A DNA stretch of 41,063 nucleotides, taken from positions 1 to 41,063 of the forward strand of contig DATFRA010000371.1 in NCBI GenBank assembly GCA_035263705.1, written 5' to 3'. A program made the position numbers and the translations under genes. Of this stretch, positions 16,860 to 25,060 are shown one piece after another. A model generated the notes under the pieces. The model was not told the origin of the DNA. It did no database searches and saw only the letters and a program-made list of their open reading frames with translations. Position 1 is the first letter of the stretch. Each line of letters starts with the position of its first letter. The stretch comes from DASZHJ01 sp035263705. GTDB taxonomy: Bacteria; Pseudomonadota; Alphaproteobacteria; ATCC43930; CGMCC-115725.

Positions 16860-17074
16860 GGCTTGGGGGCGGCTTGCGGGCTGCCGGCGACCGAGCCCGA
16901 GGCGAGGGGTTGCCCGCGCCTGGACTCATGAACGAAGAGCCGCGAGCAGTAGGGGCACTCGATGCGCCCCTCGGCGGAGAGATTGAGGTAGACCCTGGGG
17001 TGGCCGCCGGCGCCGCCATCGCCGTCGCACGCGACGACCTCCGTCGGAACATAAATCACTTCGAAAGGTTGCAT
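16856..17074 (-). CDS. Small CHCC zinc-finger protein
   Basis: 72 residues from ATG 17074. Cys/His residues in VVACDGDGGAGGHPRVY and GRIECPYCSRLF give the C-x8-H...C-x2-C pattern of the zf-CHCC family (related to the NDUFS6 accessory subunit of complex I). The tail is Gly/Ser/Pro-rich. It is translationally coupled to polA by an ATGA overlap. Function in bacteria is not established; zinc binding is inferred from the ligands seen. Confidence 0.82.
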   Translation of the reverse strand: MQPFEVIYVPTEVVACDGDGGAGGHPRVYLNLSAEGRIECPYCSRLFVHESRRGQPLASGSVAGSPQAAPKP

Positions 17075-17143
17075 GAGGCTGGATGTCCTCGCGGCGTTGA
17101 CCCCGTCGGCGCGCGGATGATACCCCTTGCCCCCGCACAATCA

Positions 17144-18160
17144 ATGACCAGCTACCCCGTTCGACTGACGCCAGACCAGCGCGCGCCGCTCGAGGCCGAG
17201 CCGCAGCCGGCCCTCGCCGCGCCCGCGGTCGAGGTCCGCGGCCTCAGCAAGATTTATCGCGGCAGCAACCGGCAGCCGGACAAGCTCGCCCTCGATGCGG
17301 TCGATCTCGCGATCCCCCGCGGCTCGATCTTCGGGCTGCTGGGCCCCAACGGTGCCGGCAAGTCGACCTTGATCAACATCCTCGCGGGCCTCGTTGTGAA
17401 GACCGGCGGCCGCGCCGAGATCTGGGGCATCGACATCGACGTGCACCCGCGGCAAGCCCGCGCCGCCATCGGCGTGGTGGCGCAGGAGCTCAACATCGAC
17501 GCGTTCTTCACGCCGCGCGAGCTCCTCGACCTCCAGGCCGGCCTCTACGGCGTGCCGAAATCCGAGCGGCGCACCGAGGAGATCCTGGCCTCGCTCAACC
17601 TGACGGCGCAGGCGGATGCCTACAGCCGGACGCTCTCCGGCGGCATGAAGCGGCGGCTGATGATCGGCAAGGCGATGGTGCACGCGCCGCCCGTGCTGGT
17701 GCTCGATGAGCCCACCGCCGGCGTCGACGTCGAGCTGCGGCGGCAGCTCTGGGACCTCGTGCGCTCGCTCAATGCCGCCGGCACCACTATTCTGCTCACC
17801 ACGCATTATCTCGAAGAGGCAGAGACGCTCTGCGACCGGATCGCCATCATCGACCGCGGCGCAGTCGTCGCTTGCGACACGACGGCGGCGCTGGTGGGGC
17901 GCATCGACGCCAAGACGCTCTCGATCGTCCTCGCCGAGTCCGTGGTGGCGCTGCCGCCGGCGCTTGTGTCGCTCGGCCTCACCCTCGGGGAGCCCGGCCG
18001 GCTCGTCTATCACTATCGCCCCAGTACGACCACGCTGGCGCCGGTGTTCGCGGCGATCCAGGCGCACGGGCTCAGCATCCGCGATGTCCAAAGCGAGGAG
18101 ACCGATCTCGAGGCGGTCTTCCTGCAGCTCACGGGAAGCTCTGCGCGAGGCCGGCCATGA
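17144..18160 (+). CDS. ABC-2-type transporter ATPase (exporter type)
   Basis: 338 residues from ATG 17144. Seen: Walker A GPNGAGKST at 67-75, signature LSGGMKRRLMIG, Walker B VLVLDEPTAGVD, H-loop TTHYLEEAE, and a C-terminal regulatory extension of about 90 residues, as in NodI/DrrA-like exporter ATPases. The N-terminal 28 residues (Pro/Ala-rich) precede the core. Such ATPases normally sit next to an ABC-2 permease gene; here none is adjacent. Instead its stop overlaps the start of a lipoprotein hydrolase gene (ATGA), so the permease must be elsewhere or the ATPase has changed partner. Divergent from the zinc-finger/polA unit. Confidence 0.9.
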   Translation: MTSYPVRLTPDQRAPLEAEPQPALAAPAVEVRGLSKIYRGSNRQPDKLALDAVDLAIPRGSIFGLLGPNGAGKSTLINILAGLVVKTGGRAEIWGIDIDVHPRQARAAIGVVAQELNIDAFFTPRELLDLQAGLYGVPKSERRTEEILASLNLTAQADAYSRTLSGGMKRRLMIGKAMVHAPPVLVLDEPTAGVDVELRRQLWDLVRSLNAAGTTILLTTHYLEEAETLCDRIAIIDRGAVVACDTTAALVGRIDAKTLSIVLAESVVALPPALVSLGLTLGEPGRLVYHYRPSTTTLAPVFAAIQAHGLSIRDVQSEETDLEAVFLQLTGSSARGRP

Positions 18161-19176
18161 GCGGGCCACCGCGCCGCGCCGCCGTCCTAGCGCTCCTATT
18201 CGTCGTGGCCTGCGCGGGCCCGGACCAGTCCGGGCCAGCCGCACCGCCCGGCAGCGTTGCTCCCGCGATCTCCGAGACCAGTTTCATCGCTGATGACGGC
18301 ACCCAGTTGCCGCTCAAGTCCTGGCTGCCGGAGGCGAAGCCCAAGGCAGTGATCCTGGCGCTGCACGGCTTCAACGACTACTCGAACGCGTTCAAGGAGT
18401 CCGGCGAGACGTGGGCGAAGCACGGCATCGCCACCTTCGCCTACGACCAGCGCGGCTTCGGCGCCGGGCCGCGGCATGGACTCTGGCCGGGAGCACCGAG
18501 GCTTGCGGCGGACGCTACCGAGGCGAGCGCCGTGCTCCACGTGCGTTACCCCGATGCGCCGCTCTATATTCTCGGCGAGAGCATGGGGGGCGCCGTGGCG
18601 ATCGTGGTGGAGACGGAGGTCGAGGGCACCCCGCGGCCCCACATCGAGGGTCTCATCCTGTCGGCGCCGGCGGTGTGGGGCCGCAACACCATGACCGTGC
18701 CCGAGCGGGTCGCGCTATGGTTCGGCGACCGCGTTGTGCCGGGCTTGAAGGTGACCGGCCGCGGGCTCGGCGTCACGCCCTCCGACAATACCGAGATGCT
18801 GCGCGCCCTCGGCCGCGACCAGCTAGTGATCAAGGAGACGAGGATCGACGCCATCAGGGGACTGGTCGACCTGATGGACGACGCGCTCGCGGCGGCGCCA
18901 AAGCTGCAGGCGCCGATGCTGTTCCTCTACGGCGACCACGACGAACTCATCCCGCGCGAGTCCACGCGGAAGTTCCTCGCGGGGCTGCCGGCCGACCAGC
19001 GGCGCCGCGTCGCCTTCTATCCCGCGGGCTACCACATGCTGCTGCGCGACCTCGAGGCCGAAGTCGTGCGCCACGACGTCGAGGCGTGGGTCGCCAATCC
19101 CGAGGTCGCCCTCCCCTCTGGCGCCGACCGCCACGCCGCCGAGACGCTGGCATGGGGACCGCCGCCCCAACATTGA
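18157..19176 (+). CDS. Lipoprotein alpha/beta hydrolase (lysophospholipase-like)
   Basis: 339 residues. Signal sequence RRAAVLALLFVVAC with lipobox VVAC (Cys19) predicts export and lipid anchoring. Catalytic set seen: Ser142 in GESMGG, Asp in GDHDELIP, His in GYHMLLRD; the oxyanion region is ALHGFNDYSN. Overall it resembles the serine aminopeptidase S33 / monoacylglycerol lipase group. Coupled to the upstream ABC ATPase gene by an ATGA overlap. Inferred: acts on lipids or acyl esters at the membrane or periplasm. A hairpin follows the stop. Confidence 0.88.
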   Translation: MSGPPRRAAVLALLFVVACAGPDQSGPAAPPGSVAPAISETSFIADDGTQLPLKSWLPEAKPKAVILALHGFNDYSNAFKESGETWAKHGIATFAYDQRGFGAGPRHGLWPGAPRLAADATEASAVLHVRYPDAPLYILGESMGGAVAIVVETEVEGTPRPHIEGLILSAPAVWGRNTMTVPERVALWFGDRVVPGLKVTGRGLGVTPSDNTEMLRALGRDQLVIKETRIDAIRGLVDLMDDALAAAPKLQAPMLFLYGDHDELIPRESTRKFLAGLPADQRRRVAFYPAGYHMLLRDLEAEVVRHDVEAWVANPEVALPSGADRHAAETLAWGPPPQH

Positions 19177-19180
19177 CACC

Positions 19181-19202
19181 CACCCACCGCAGCGGTGGTG
19201 TT
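19181..19202 (+). terminator. Possible terminator hairpin after the lipoprotein hydrolase gene
   Basis: The 3' flank of the hydrolase gene contains CCACCGC/GCGGTGG arms around a three-base loop, six paired bases plus extension across a bulge, followed by a T-rich but interrupted run (TTAGTGTTTA). Modest rho-independent terminator candidate, in the 61-base gap before the next gene. Confidence 0.35.
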
Positions 19203-19237
19203 AGTGTTTAGATAGGCAACCATGGGGGGCATGGGCC

Positions 19238-20350
19238 GTGATCGCCATCGACGCGATCAAATTCAACCACAACACCGGCAGTGCCACGCACGACGCGCTC
19301 AACTTGCGCCAGAACGCAGCACGTTTCATCACGGTACCGGAGTGGCGGCGGTTCATCTCGGTGAATGCAGAGGATTCGCGCGCGGCCTATGCGATCGGGC
19401 CGACGCACGGCAACACAATCACCATTGAAGCAAACTTAAGCTCGACTGATCCCAGCATGGCCTTCGTCGAAGTGCGTGTGGAGCACCACGTGAGGGCGCG
19501 GCCGGTCAACTTCATCAACGGCAAGACCGGGTATCTGAGCTTCGAGCTGATCGACCCGCCGACCGTGCACGGCGAGGTCGGCATTTGGGACGTGGCCTGG
19601 CACTGGGAGTATCGAAAGGGACCGCACCAGCCCTGGCACCAATTTGCTACCACGCGGCACAGGCTCTATGTGCTGCTCGATGTGCCCACCGGGCCGTGGC
19701 AGCAGACGCCCTATAGCGCCGCCAACACAGCCCTGCCATGGACCGATGTACTCGACTACGCCTGCCGCTGGGCGGCGGGTGCCACGTCGAAGGACATGGG
19801 GGCGGCACTGGTGACCCAGAGCGTCTACGCGTTGGGGCCGGCGATCATGACCTACGACTGCCCTGGCGGCGGTAGTTCGCACTACAGCTTCCCAAATTTC
19901 GATTGCACCGCCTTTCTCGACCTGCTGAGGGGCGGCGTTGGTAACGGCATCTATGTCAATTGCAGCGACTGCGCGACGATCGTCTCGAGCTTCGCCAACG
20001 CGCTCGGGTGCAACCTCTGGCAATCGAGGATGGGCTGGAACTTCGCCCTCAACGAGTTGCTCGCGATCGGCAGCTCGGTCTGGCAGACCGCCTGCGGCTG
20101 GTCCGGGTTCAGCTACCACGAGGTGGCTTGGGAGGCGAATTGCACTGCGAATGACGACGTCTATGACGCCTGTCTGCAGGTAAATGGCACGGCCGCGCCC
20201 ACGGTCCCGCCACACGTCCCGCTGCTGCCGCAAGACCTGCGCTTCGGCAACCCAGGAGACCTGCTCTACCGTGATCGCCTGGCGACGCCCGCCGGCCGAC
20301 CGAACTGCAATCCGCAGCCGGGCACGCGCCAGCGGCGCACCGTGGTATAG
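19238..20350 (+). CDS. Unrecognised protein with transglutaminase-like Cys-His-Asp signature
   Basis: 370 residues from GTG 19238, with a run of six G about 8 nt upstream; no ATG is in frame nearby. I do not recognise the full-length family. The first 150 residues read as beta-rich (alternating hydrophobic pattern, WDVAWHWEY, RHRLYVLLDVP). The C-terminal half holds VNCSDCATIVSSFANALGC, where the spacing C-x-D-x-A...ALG equals the transglutaminase-core spacing (C242, D244, ALG at 254-256 region). It is followed by FSYHEVAW (H294) and DDVYDACLQV (D310), the order Cys-His-Asp of papain-like/transglutaminase folds. No signal peptide or membrane segment. Eleven bases downstream begins a second unknown gene. 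The ten Cys residues and basic C-terminal tail are unusual. Function unknown; peptidase or crosslinking activity is inference. Confidence 0.75.
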   Translation: MIAIDAIKFNHNTGSATHDALNLRQNAARFITVPEWRRFISVNAEDSRAAYAIGPTHGNTITIEANLSSTDPSMAFVEVRVEHHVRARPVNFINGKTGYLSFELIDPPTVHGEVGIWDVAWHWEYRKGPHQPWHQFATTRHRLYVLLDVPTGPWQQTPYSAANTALPWTDVLDYACRWAAGATSKDMGAALVTQSVYALGPAIMTYDCPGGGSSHYSFPNFDCTAFLDLLRGGVGNGIYVNCSDCATIVSSFANALGCNLWQSRMGWNFALNELLAIGSSVWQTACGWSGFSYHEVAWEANCTANDDVYDACLQVNGTAAPTVPPHVPLLPQDLRFGNPGDLLYRDRLATPAGRPNCNPQPGTRQRRTVV

Positions 20351-20361
20351 GAGGCGCCGCC

Positions 20362-20856
20362 ATGCATGCCGGGCAAAAGCGCTTCCTCGAGGAACGTTTC
20401 GGCGCGCGTAGCTGGTACGGTCGCAGCAAGCACGGCCGCCGGGTGATCAGGGACTTCGATTTCGAGGGCCGGGAAATCCGTGGCTGGACCCTGCAACACG
20501 CGAAACGCCGGGCCGACCCGCCCGGCGTGCGCAGCCTGTGGCGTCATGACGATTCCTTGGACGAGCTCCTCGGCATCGACGTCGTCGAGTGCGGCTCGGT
20601 CAAAGCCGCACACGATCAGCTGCTCGAAGCGTTGGGGAATATCGAATCGGGCGCGATCGAGCGGCGCGCCGATAAGAACGCGCCCGGTGACGTGGCCTTC
20701 GGGCTCGCCAACACCATGCTCCTGTTTGCGCTCGCCAATCTGGTCGTGTGGATCCGCAACGCCGGCCGCAAGCTGACGCCGGTCGGCACGATTGCCCGCG
20801 ACCTCGACGCGCTCCTGGTGCGCAAGCTCGGACCGGTGCGTCGCCGGCCCGACTAG
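20362..20856 (+). CDS. Unrecognised protein, partner of the transglutaminase-like gene
   Basis: 164 residues from ATG 20362, preceded by GGAGG. It begins 11 bases after the previous stop, so the two genes form one unit. Composition: a basic N-terminal part (HAGQKRFLEERFGARSWYGR), a conserved-looking middle with WTLQHAK and PPGVRSLWR, and a C-terminal segment of the pattern GDVAFGLANTMLLFALANL followed by VVWIRNAG and IARDLDALL, which looks like a mixed alpha/beta fold rather than a membrane span. No catalytic motif or signal is seen. The stop lies 7 bases from the convergent stop of the TPR glycosyltransferase gene. It may be an accessory, inhibitor or immunity-like partner; this is only suggested by size and coupling. 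Confidence 0.7.
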   Translation: MHAGQKRFLEERFGARSWYGRSKHGRRVIRDFDFEGREIRGWTLQHAKRRADPPGVRSLWRHDDSLDELLGIDVVECGSVKAAHDQLLEALGNIESGAIERRADKNAPGDVAFGLANTMLLFALANLVVWIRNAGRKLTPVGTIARDLDALLVRKLGPVRRRPD

Positions 20857-20863
20857 CGCTGCG

Positions 20864-22711
20864 CTAGCCCGCCTTCACGATACCCCGCACCATCTCCGCA
20901 AAATCGCGCGCGAAGCGGCGCGGGTCCATCAGCGGGCTGTCGACGAGACGCGGTCGGAGATTGCGGCGCAGCTCGGCAAGGCGCCTGCGGTCGGCGGCGA
21001 GCTCAGCGGCGAGGCGGACGTAGCCGTCCTCGTCGGACGCCACCACGTCGCCGAACCCGGCGTTGGTGAGGTGGGTCAGCGAATGGCGGCCCGCGAAGGT
21101 GCGGCCGGGCGTGGTCACCACGGGGACGCCCATCCATAGGGCCTCGAGGGTAGTGAGCCCGCCGCTGTAGGGCCGGCTGTCGAGACCGATGTCGACGTCG
21201 TTGTAGCGGTTGAGTAGCTGCCAGTGGGGCGTCGAGCCCTCGATGCTGACGCGCGCCTCGGGGATGCGGGCCTCGGCGAAGCGGCGACGCAGACGCGCCG
21301 CCACCACGGGGTCGTTGAGCTTCTTGTAGGCGAGAATGAGCCGCGATTCCGGCACCGCGTGCAGCACGCGCGCCCAGGTCGCGACTGAGAGCGCGCCTGC
21401 CTTGCCGACGTTGTGGAAGCCGCCAAAGGTGATGTGGCCGTTGCGCGCCGCGGGCAGTGGACCCACCACCGGTGAGTAGGGCGGCGGCTCGTAGCAGACA
21501 TAGTCGTTGGGCATGCGGAGCACGCGCTCGCTGTAGAAGCGCTCGTCCACCTCGGGGATCTGGAAGCGGTCCGCCAGGATATAGTCCATGGCGCTGATCC
21601 CCGTGGTGCCGACATAGCCTGCCCAAGTCACCTGCACGGGCGCCGCGCGGCGCGCGAACACGCGCAGGCGGTTTCCCTTCGTGTGGCCCGCGAGATCGAA
21701 CAGCACGTCGACGCCATCGGCCCGGATCGTCATCAGCAGCCGGTCGTCGGAGAGCGACCGCACGTCGCGCCAGAGGCTCACGTGCCGCTTGATGTCGGCG
21801 GAGAGGTCGTCGAGGCGCGGCGTGGTCGAATAGACCAGCGTCGTGAAGCCGCGCCGGTCGAGATTGCGCAGCATCCCGCACACGAAATACCCGACCGGCG
21901 CCCGGCACAGATCGGGCGAGACGAACCCGACCCGGATGGGCTCGCCGGGATTGCGCGGGCGCGGCGCCAGCGTCGGCACGGGCCTCGGCGAGTAGTACTC
22001 GTCCCAGCCGCGGCTCAGCTCCAGGAGTCTCTCCGGCGTCACCGACGCCCGATACTGCTCGTTCATCAACCGGTTGCAATAGGCCTGCGAATAGCCGGGG
22101 TCGCGGCGGATCGCCTCCTCGTAGGCCTCGACGCTGGCGTCGGCGTCGCCCTGCTCGATCTGGATCGCCCCCATGTTGTTCCAGATCGCGGCCACGGCGG
22201 GATTGCACTGGAGCGCCGCCTGAAATTTCTCTTTCGCCTCCTCGAGACGCTCCGTCTCGTAGTAGCAGACACCGATGTTCGAGAGCGCGTCGACATTGTC
22301 GGGATCGAGCTCGAGCGCGGTCTTGAAGGATTCGAGCGCGCGTTGCACGCGGCCCAGGTTCATCTGCGCACGGCCGAGCGCGATCCAGGTGTTCGGCCGC
22401 TTTTGATTCATGCCGAGCGTGTGGCGGAGCGCGGTGATCGCTTCCTCGTGGCGCCCGAGCGCGATCAGCACCGTGCCGAGGTGGTCGTGGTACTCGGCGA
22501 CGCCGTTGTTGACCTGGATCGCCTGCTGGATGAGCGAGAGCGCCTCGATGTGGCGGCCGCTCTGGTGAGCCGCCATGCCGAGCAGGTGGAGCGCGTCGGG
22601 ATTGCGCGGCTGACGCGCCAGGATGAACTTGTAGAGCGCCTCCGCCTGCGAGATCTCGCCGCGGCGATGGTGGGCGAGCGCCGTGCCGAGCACTTCCTGG
22701 ACGGTGGCCAT
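20864..22711 (-). CDS. TPR-repeat O-GlcNAc-transferase-like glycosyltransferase
   Basis: 615 residues from ATG 22711. The N-terminal 240 residues consist of tetratricopeptide repeats (for example ALGRAQMNLGRVQRALES, GVCYYETERLEEAKEKF). The C-terminal half is the GT41/OGT catalytic region: RVGFVSPDLCRAPVGYF, GHTKGNRLRVFARRAAPVQV, GTTGISAMDYI, NVGKAG (Lys that in OGT contacts UDP), and SGGLTTLEALWMGVPVVT. The His that OGT has in the SDFGNHP motif (His498 in human) appears to be Ala here. Long upstream in-frame codons that reach into the divergent gene are not native. Likely glycosylates proteins in the cytoplasm; bacterial relatives often act on flagellin or adhesins, but no such gene is in the window. 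Confidence 0.88.
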   Translation of the reverse strand: MATVQEVLGTALAHHRRGEISQAEALYKFILARQPRNPDALHLLGMAAHQSGRHIEALSLIQQAIQVNNGVAEYHDHLGTVLIALGRHEEAITALRHTLGMNQKRPNTWIALGRAQMNLGRVQRALESFKTALELDPDNVDALSNIGVCYYETERLEEAKEKFQAALQCNPAVAAIWNNMGAIQIEQGDADASVEAYEEAIRRDPGYSQAYCNRLMNEQYRASVTPERLLELSRGWDEYYSPRPVPTLAPRPRNPGEPIRVGFVSPDLCRAPVGYFVCGMLRNLDRRGFTTLVYSTTPRLDDLSADIKRHVSLWRDVRSLSDDRLLMTIRADGVDVLFDLAGHTKGNRLRVFARRAAPVQVTWAGYVGTTGISAMDYILADRFQIPEVDERFYSERVLRMPNDYVCYEPPPYSPVVGPLPAARNGHITFGGFHNVGKAGALSVATWARVLHAVPESRLILAYKKLNDPVVAARLRRRFAEARIPEARVSIEGSTPHWQLLNRYNDVDIGLDSRPYSGGLTTLEALWMGVPVVTTPGRTFAGRHSLTHLTNAGFGDVVASDEDGYVRLAAELAADRRRLAELRRNLRPRLVDSPLMDPRRFARDFAEMVRGIVKAG

Positions 22712-22789
22712 GGCGGCTCTTATAGCCAATGGCGCCGGTCCGAGACCATTGCCAATAGAGTCGGCGTCGCTTAGTTCTGGCGCGGCGCC

Positions 22790-23899
22790 ATGAAGATCGC
22801 CTTCCTCGACATGATCAACTGGGACTACACGCCGCTGACGCCGCTCGAGCGGCCGTTGGGGGGCAGCCAATCGGCCGCCGTCTATCTCGCGCGCGAGTTG
22901 GCGGCGCGCGGCCATACAGTCACGCTTTTCAACAACACCACGCACCCCGGCACCTATGCCGGCATCGCGTGCCCCGGCCTGGCAAGCGGCATCGCCCCGG
23001 ACCGGATCAACGGCTTCGACGTGGCGGTGGTGATGAACAGCGCGAGCGGGCTGCATATCCGGGCGGCCGGTGCCACCTTGCCGCTGGCGCTGTGGTCGCA
23101 GCACGCCGCCGATCAGCCTGCGGTGAAGCCGCTCGCGAGCGCCGAGGAGCGGCTGGCCTGGGACAAGTTCTTTCTAGTGAGCCAATGGCAGGCGGATGCC
23201 TACACCGCGGCGTTCGGCATCCGGCCGGAGCGCATTACCGTTCTGCGCAACGCGGTGTCACCGCCGTTCCAGGCGCTGGAGCGTCGTCGGCCGCCGTTCT
23301 TTCGCAGCGGTGCGCCGCCGATTCTCGCCTACACCAGCACGCCGTTCCGCGGCCTGATCGCCCTGCTCACCGCCTTCCCGGCGATCCGCGCTGCGGTTCC
23401 GGACTGCCGGTTGCGCATCTATTCGAGCATGGGCGTCTACCAGGTGCCGGACGCCGACGACGACTATCGCGTGCTCTACGATCTCGCCCGTGCCTTGCCG
23501 GGCTCGGAATACGTGGGCTCGCTGCCGCAGACCGCGCTCGCCGAGGCGCTCGCCGAGGCGGACATCCTCGCCTACCCCAACACTTTCGCCGAGACGTCCT
23601 GCATATCCGTGATGGAAGCGATGGCGGCGGGGTGCATGGTGGTGACCTCGAAGCTGGGCGCGCTCCCGGAGACCACCGCGGGCTTCGGCGTGCTGATGGA
23701 TGCGTCCGCCGACGTGGTCGCGATGGCGCGGGAGTTTGCGAAAGTGCTCGTGAACGTGATCCAGATGGCGCGGGAAAAGCCCGACCAATTCGAGGACGGC
23801 CTCCGCCGCCAGCAGCGCCACGCGCGCACGGCCTGCAGCTGGCCGGCCCGCGCCCAGGAGTGGGAGCGGGCACTGGAGCCGCTGCGGCGGAGGGCGTGA
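22790..23899 (+). CDS. GT4-family glycosyltransferase
   Basis: 369 residues from ATG 22790. N-terminal Rossmann domain MKIAFLDMINWDYTPLTP with the glycine-rich LGGSQSAAVYLARELAARGH loop, and C-terminal domain containing FFLVSQWQADAY, ILAYTSTPFRGL, and the acceptor/nucleotide region EADILAYPNTFAETSCISVMEA. Retaining GT-B glycosyltransferase of the GT4 type; donor and acceptor unknown. The gene is divergent from the TPR-OGT-like gene with a 78-base shared upstream region, so the two are probably expressed together and may act on the same glycoconjugate. Confidence 0.88.
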   Translation: MKIAFLDMINWDYTPLTPLERPLGGSQSAAVYLARELAARGHTVTLFNNTTHPGTYAGIACPGLASGIAPDRINGFDVAVVMNSASGLHIRAAGATLPLALWSQHAADQPAVKPLASAEERLAWDKFFLVSQWQADAYTAAFGIRPERITVLRNAVSPPFQALERRRPPFFRSGAPPILAYTSTPFRGLIALLTAFPAIRAAVPDCRLRIYSSMGVYQVPDADDDYRVLYDLARALPGSEYVGSLPQTALAEALAEADILAYPNTFAETSCISVMEAMAAGCMVVTSKLGALPETTAGFGVLMDASADVVAMAREFAKVLVNVIQMAREKPDQFEDGLRRQQRHARTACSWPARAQEWERALEPLRRRA

Positions 23900-23916
23900 G
23901 CTGCGCCCCCCGGGCG

Positions 23917-24375
23917 CTAGCGCACGGCGACGATCACCTCGATCTCGACGGGAATGCCGCCGGGGAGTGAGCTCATACCGACGGCGGAGCGCGCGTGGCG
24001 GCCGCGCTCGCCGAACACCTCGACGAAGAGGTCCGAGCAGCCGTTGATCACCTTCGGATGATCCTCGAAGTCGGGCGCGGCATTGACCATGCCGAGCACT
24101 TTCACGATGTCCTCGACGCGATCGAGATCGCCGCCGAGCGCGTCCCGCATGGCGGCGATCAGCACCAGCCCCACCGTTCGGGCGTGGCGGTAACCCTCCT
24201 CGATCGACATGCCCGCGCCGAGCTTGCCCTTGGGCATGCCCGTCGGTGAGTGCGGCCCCTTGCCCGAGAGGTAGAGCAGGTTGCCCACGCGCTTCGCATG
24301 CACGTAGCTCCCGAGCGGCGGGCCGACCTTCGGGAGCGTGATCTTCAAGTCCTTGAGGCGTTGCTCGATGCTCAT
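23917..24375 (-). CDS. RidA/YjgF-family protein
   Basis: 152 residues from ATG 24375. Family pattern: YVHAKRVGNLLYLSGKGP at the front and HARSAVGMSSLPGGIPVEIE at the end, with the active-site Arg in ARSAVG. RidA proteins hydrolyse reactive enamine/imine intermediates of PLP enzymes, protecting cells from 2-aminoacrylate. This member belongs to the longer subgroup that starts SIEQRLKDL and has an added region with DLDRVEDIVKVLGMVNA; its exact substrate is not known. It is convergent with the GT4 gene (17-base gap). Confidence 0.87.
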   Translation of the reverse strand: MSIEQRLKDLKITLPKVGPPLGSYVHAKRVGNLLYLSGKGPHSPTGMPKGKLGAGMSIEEGYRHARTVGLVLIAAMRDALGGDLDRVEDIVKVLGMVNAAPDFEDHPKVINGCSDLFVEVFGERGRHARSAVGMSSLPGGIPVEIEVIVAVR

Positions 24376-24468
24376 GGCGGTCCTCGTTCTTGCCGGCAGT
24401 GATCGCGCCGAGAGCTTAGCCAGGGCAGCCGCCGAAAGGGAGTGCGGCCCGTGCATGGGCGCTCTCTC

Positions 24469-24498
24469 TTGCGCGCGCACACCGCGCGCGACTATGGT
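24469..24498 (+). promoter_or_regulatory. Possible promoter of tRNA-Arg
   Basis: TTGCGC (24469-24474), 18-base spacer, TATGGT (24493-24498); the mature tRNA begins 14 bases further on. Spacing and position suit a stable-RNA promoter, and the -10 hexamer equals the one before pckA. Confidence 0.4.
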
Positions 24499-24511
24499 GC
24501 CCGGCGGGGAA

Positions 24512-24588
<77 letters not shown>

Positions 24589-24675
24589 CTTCAGTGCAAG
24601 ATCGGAGACAACGCAAGCGCGGGCACGGGGCATCGTGGTATTGGTGGCCGCCACCGCAGTGGAGTCGATCCCGTG

Positions 24676-25026
24676 ATGCGCGCGGTCCTGCAAGCGATCG
24701 TCTGGCTCTCCCTCGCCGGGCTGCTGACGCAGCCCCTGCGCGCAGCGCCCCCGCCGGGTGCCGACCCGAACAGCGAGATCGGCCGCTGGTTCCAATCGCT
24801 CAAGAACAGCAAGGGCGAGATTTGCTGCTCGGTGGCGGACTGTCGCCGCCCCTACGCGTGGCGGCAGACGATGGGCCAAGGCTATCAGGTGCAAGAGGGC
24901 AATGGCGCGCCATGGCTCAACGTGCCGCCGCAGAACATACTTCGGCTCAAGAACCCGCTCGGCGATGCCATCGCCTGCGTCGTCGGCGGCAACGTCCGCT
25001 GCTTCATCCCGCCGAACGAGACATGA
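24676..25026 (+). CDS. Small secreted Cys-containing protein, unknown function
   Basis: 116 residues from ATG 24676 (a GTG lies directly upstream in frame). N-terminal signal peptide MRAVLQAIVWLSLAGLLTQP with a likely cleavage after LRAAP. The mature part has five Cys (ICCSVADC, IACVV, VRCFIP), consistent with disulfide bonds in the periplasm, and an aromatic/Gly central region (GRWFQSL, YAWRQT, APWLNVPPQNIL). No known domain recognised; similar small secreted proteins exist in alphaproteobacteria as hypotheticals. It follows the tRNA and is convergent with livF. Confidence 0.72.
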   Translation: MRAVLQAIVWLSLAGLLTQPLRAAPPPGADPNSEIGRWFQSLKNSKGEICCSVADCRRPYAWRQTMGQGYQVQEGNGAPWLNVPPQNILRLKNPLGDAIACVVGGNVRCFIPPNET

Positions 25027-25060
25027 CGACGCGACTTGAACGCTCGTTCCAGGCTGCGGG

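Noticed and set aside
15276..16931. A 551-codon open frame antisense to polA
   Set aside because: Antisense shadow of polA without any recognisable domain.
19178..19237. ATG codons at 19222 and 19231 as starts of the transglutaminase-like gene
   Set aside because: Both are out of frame with the long open frame; GTG 19238 is the first in-frame start and has a G-rich ribosome site.
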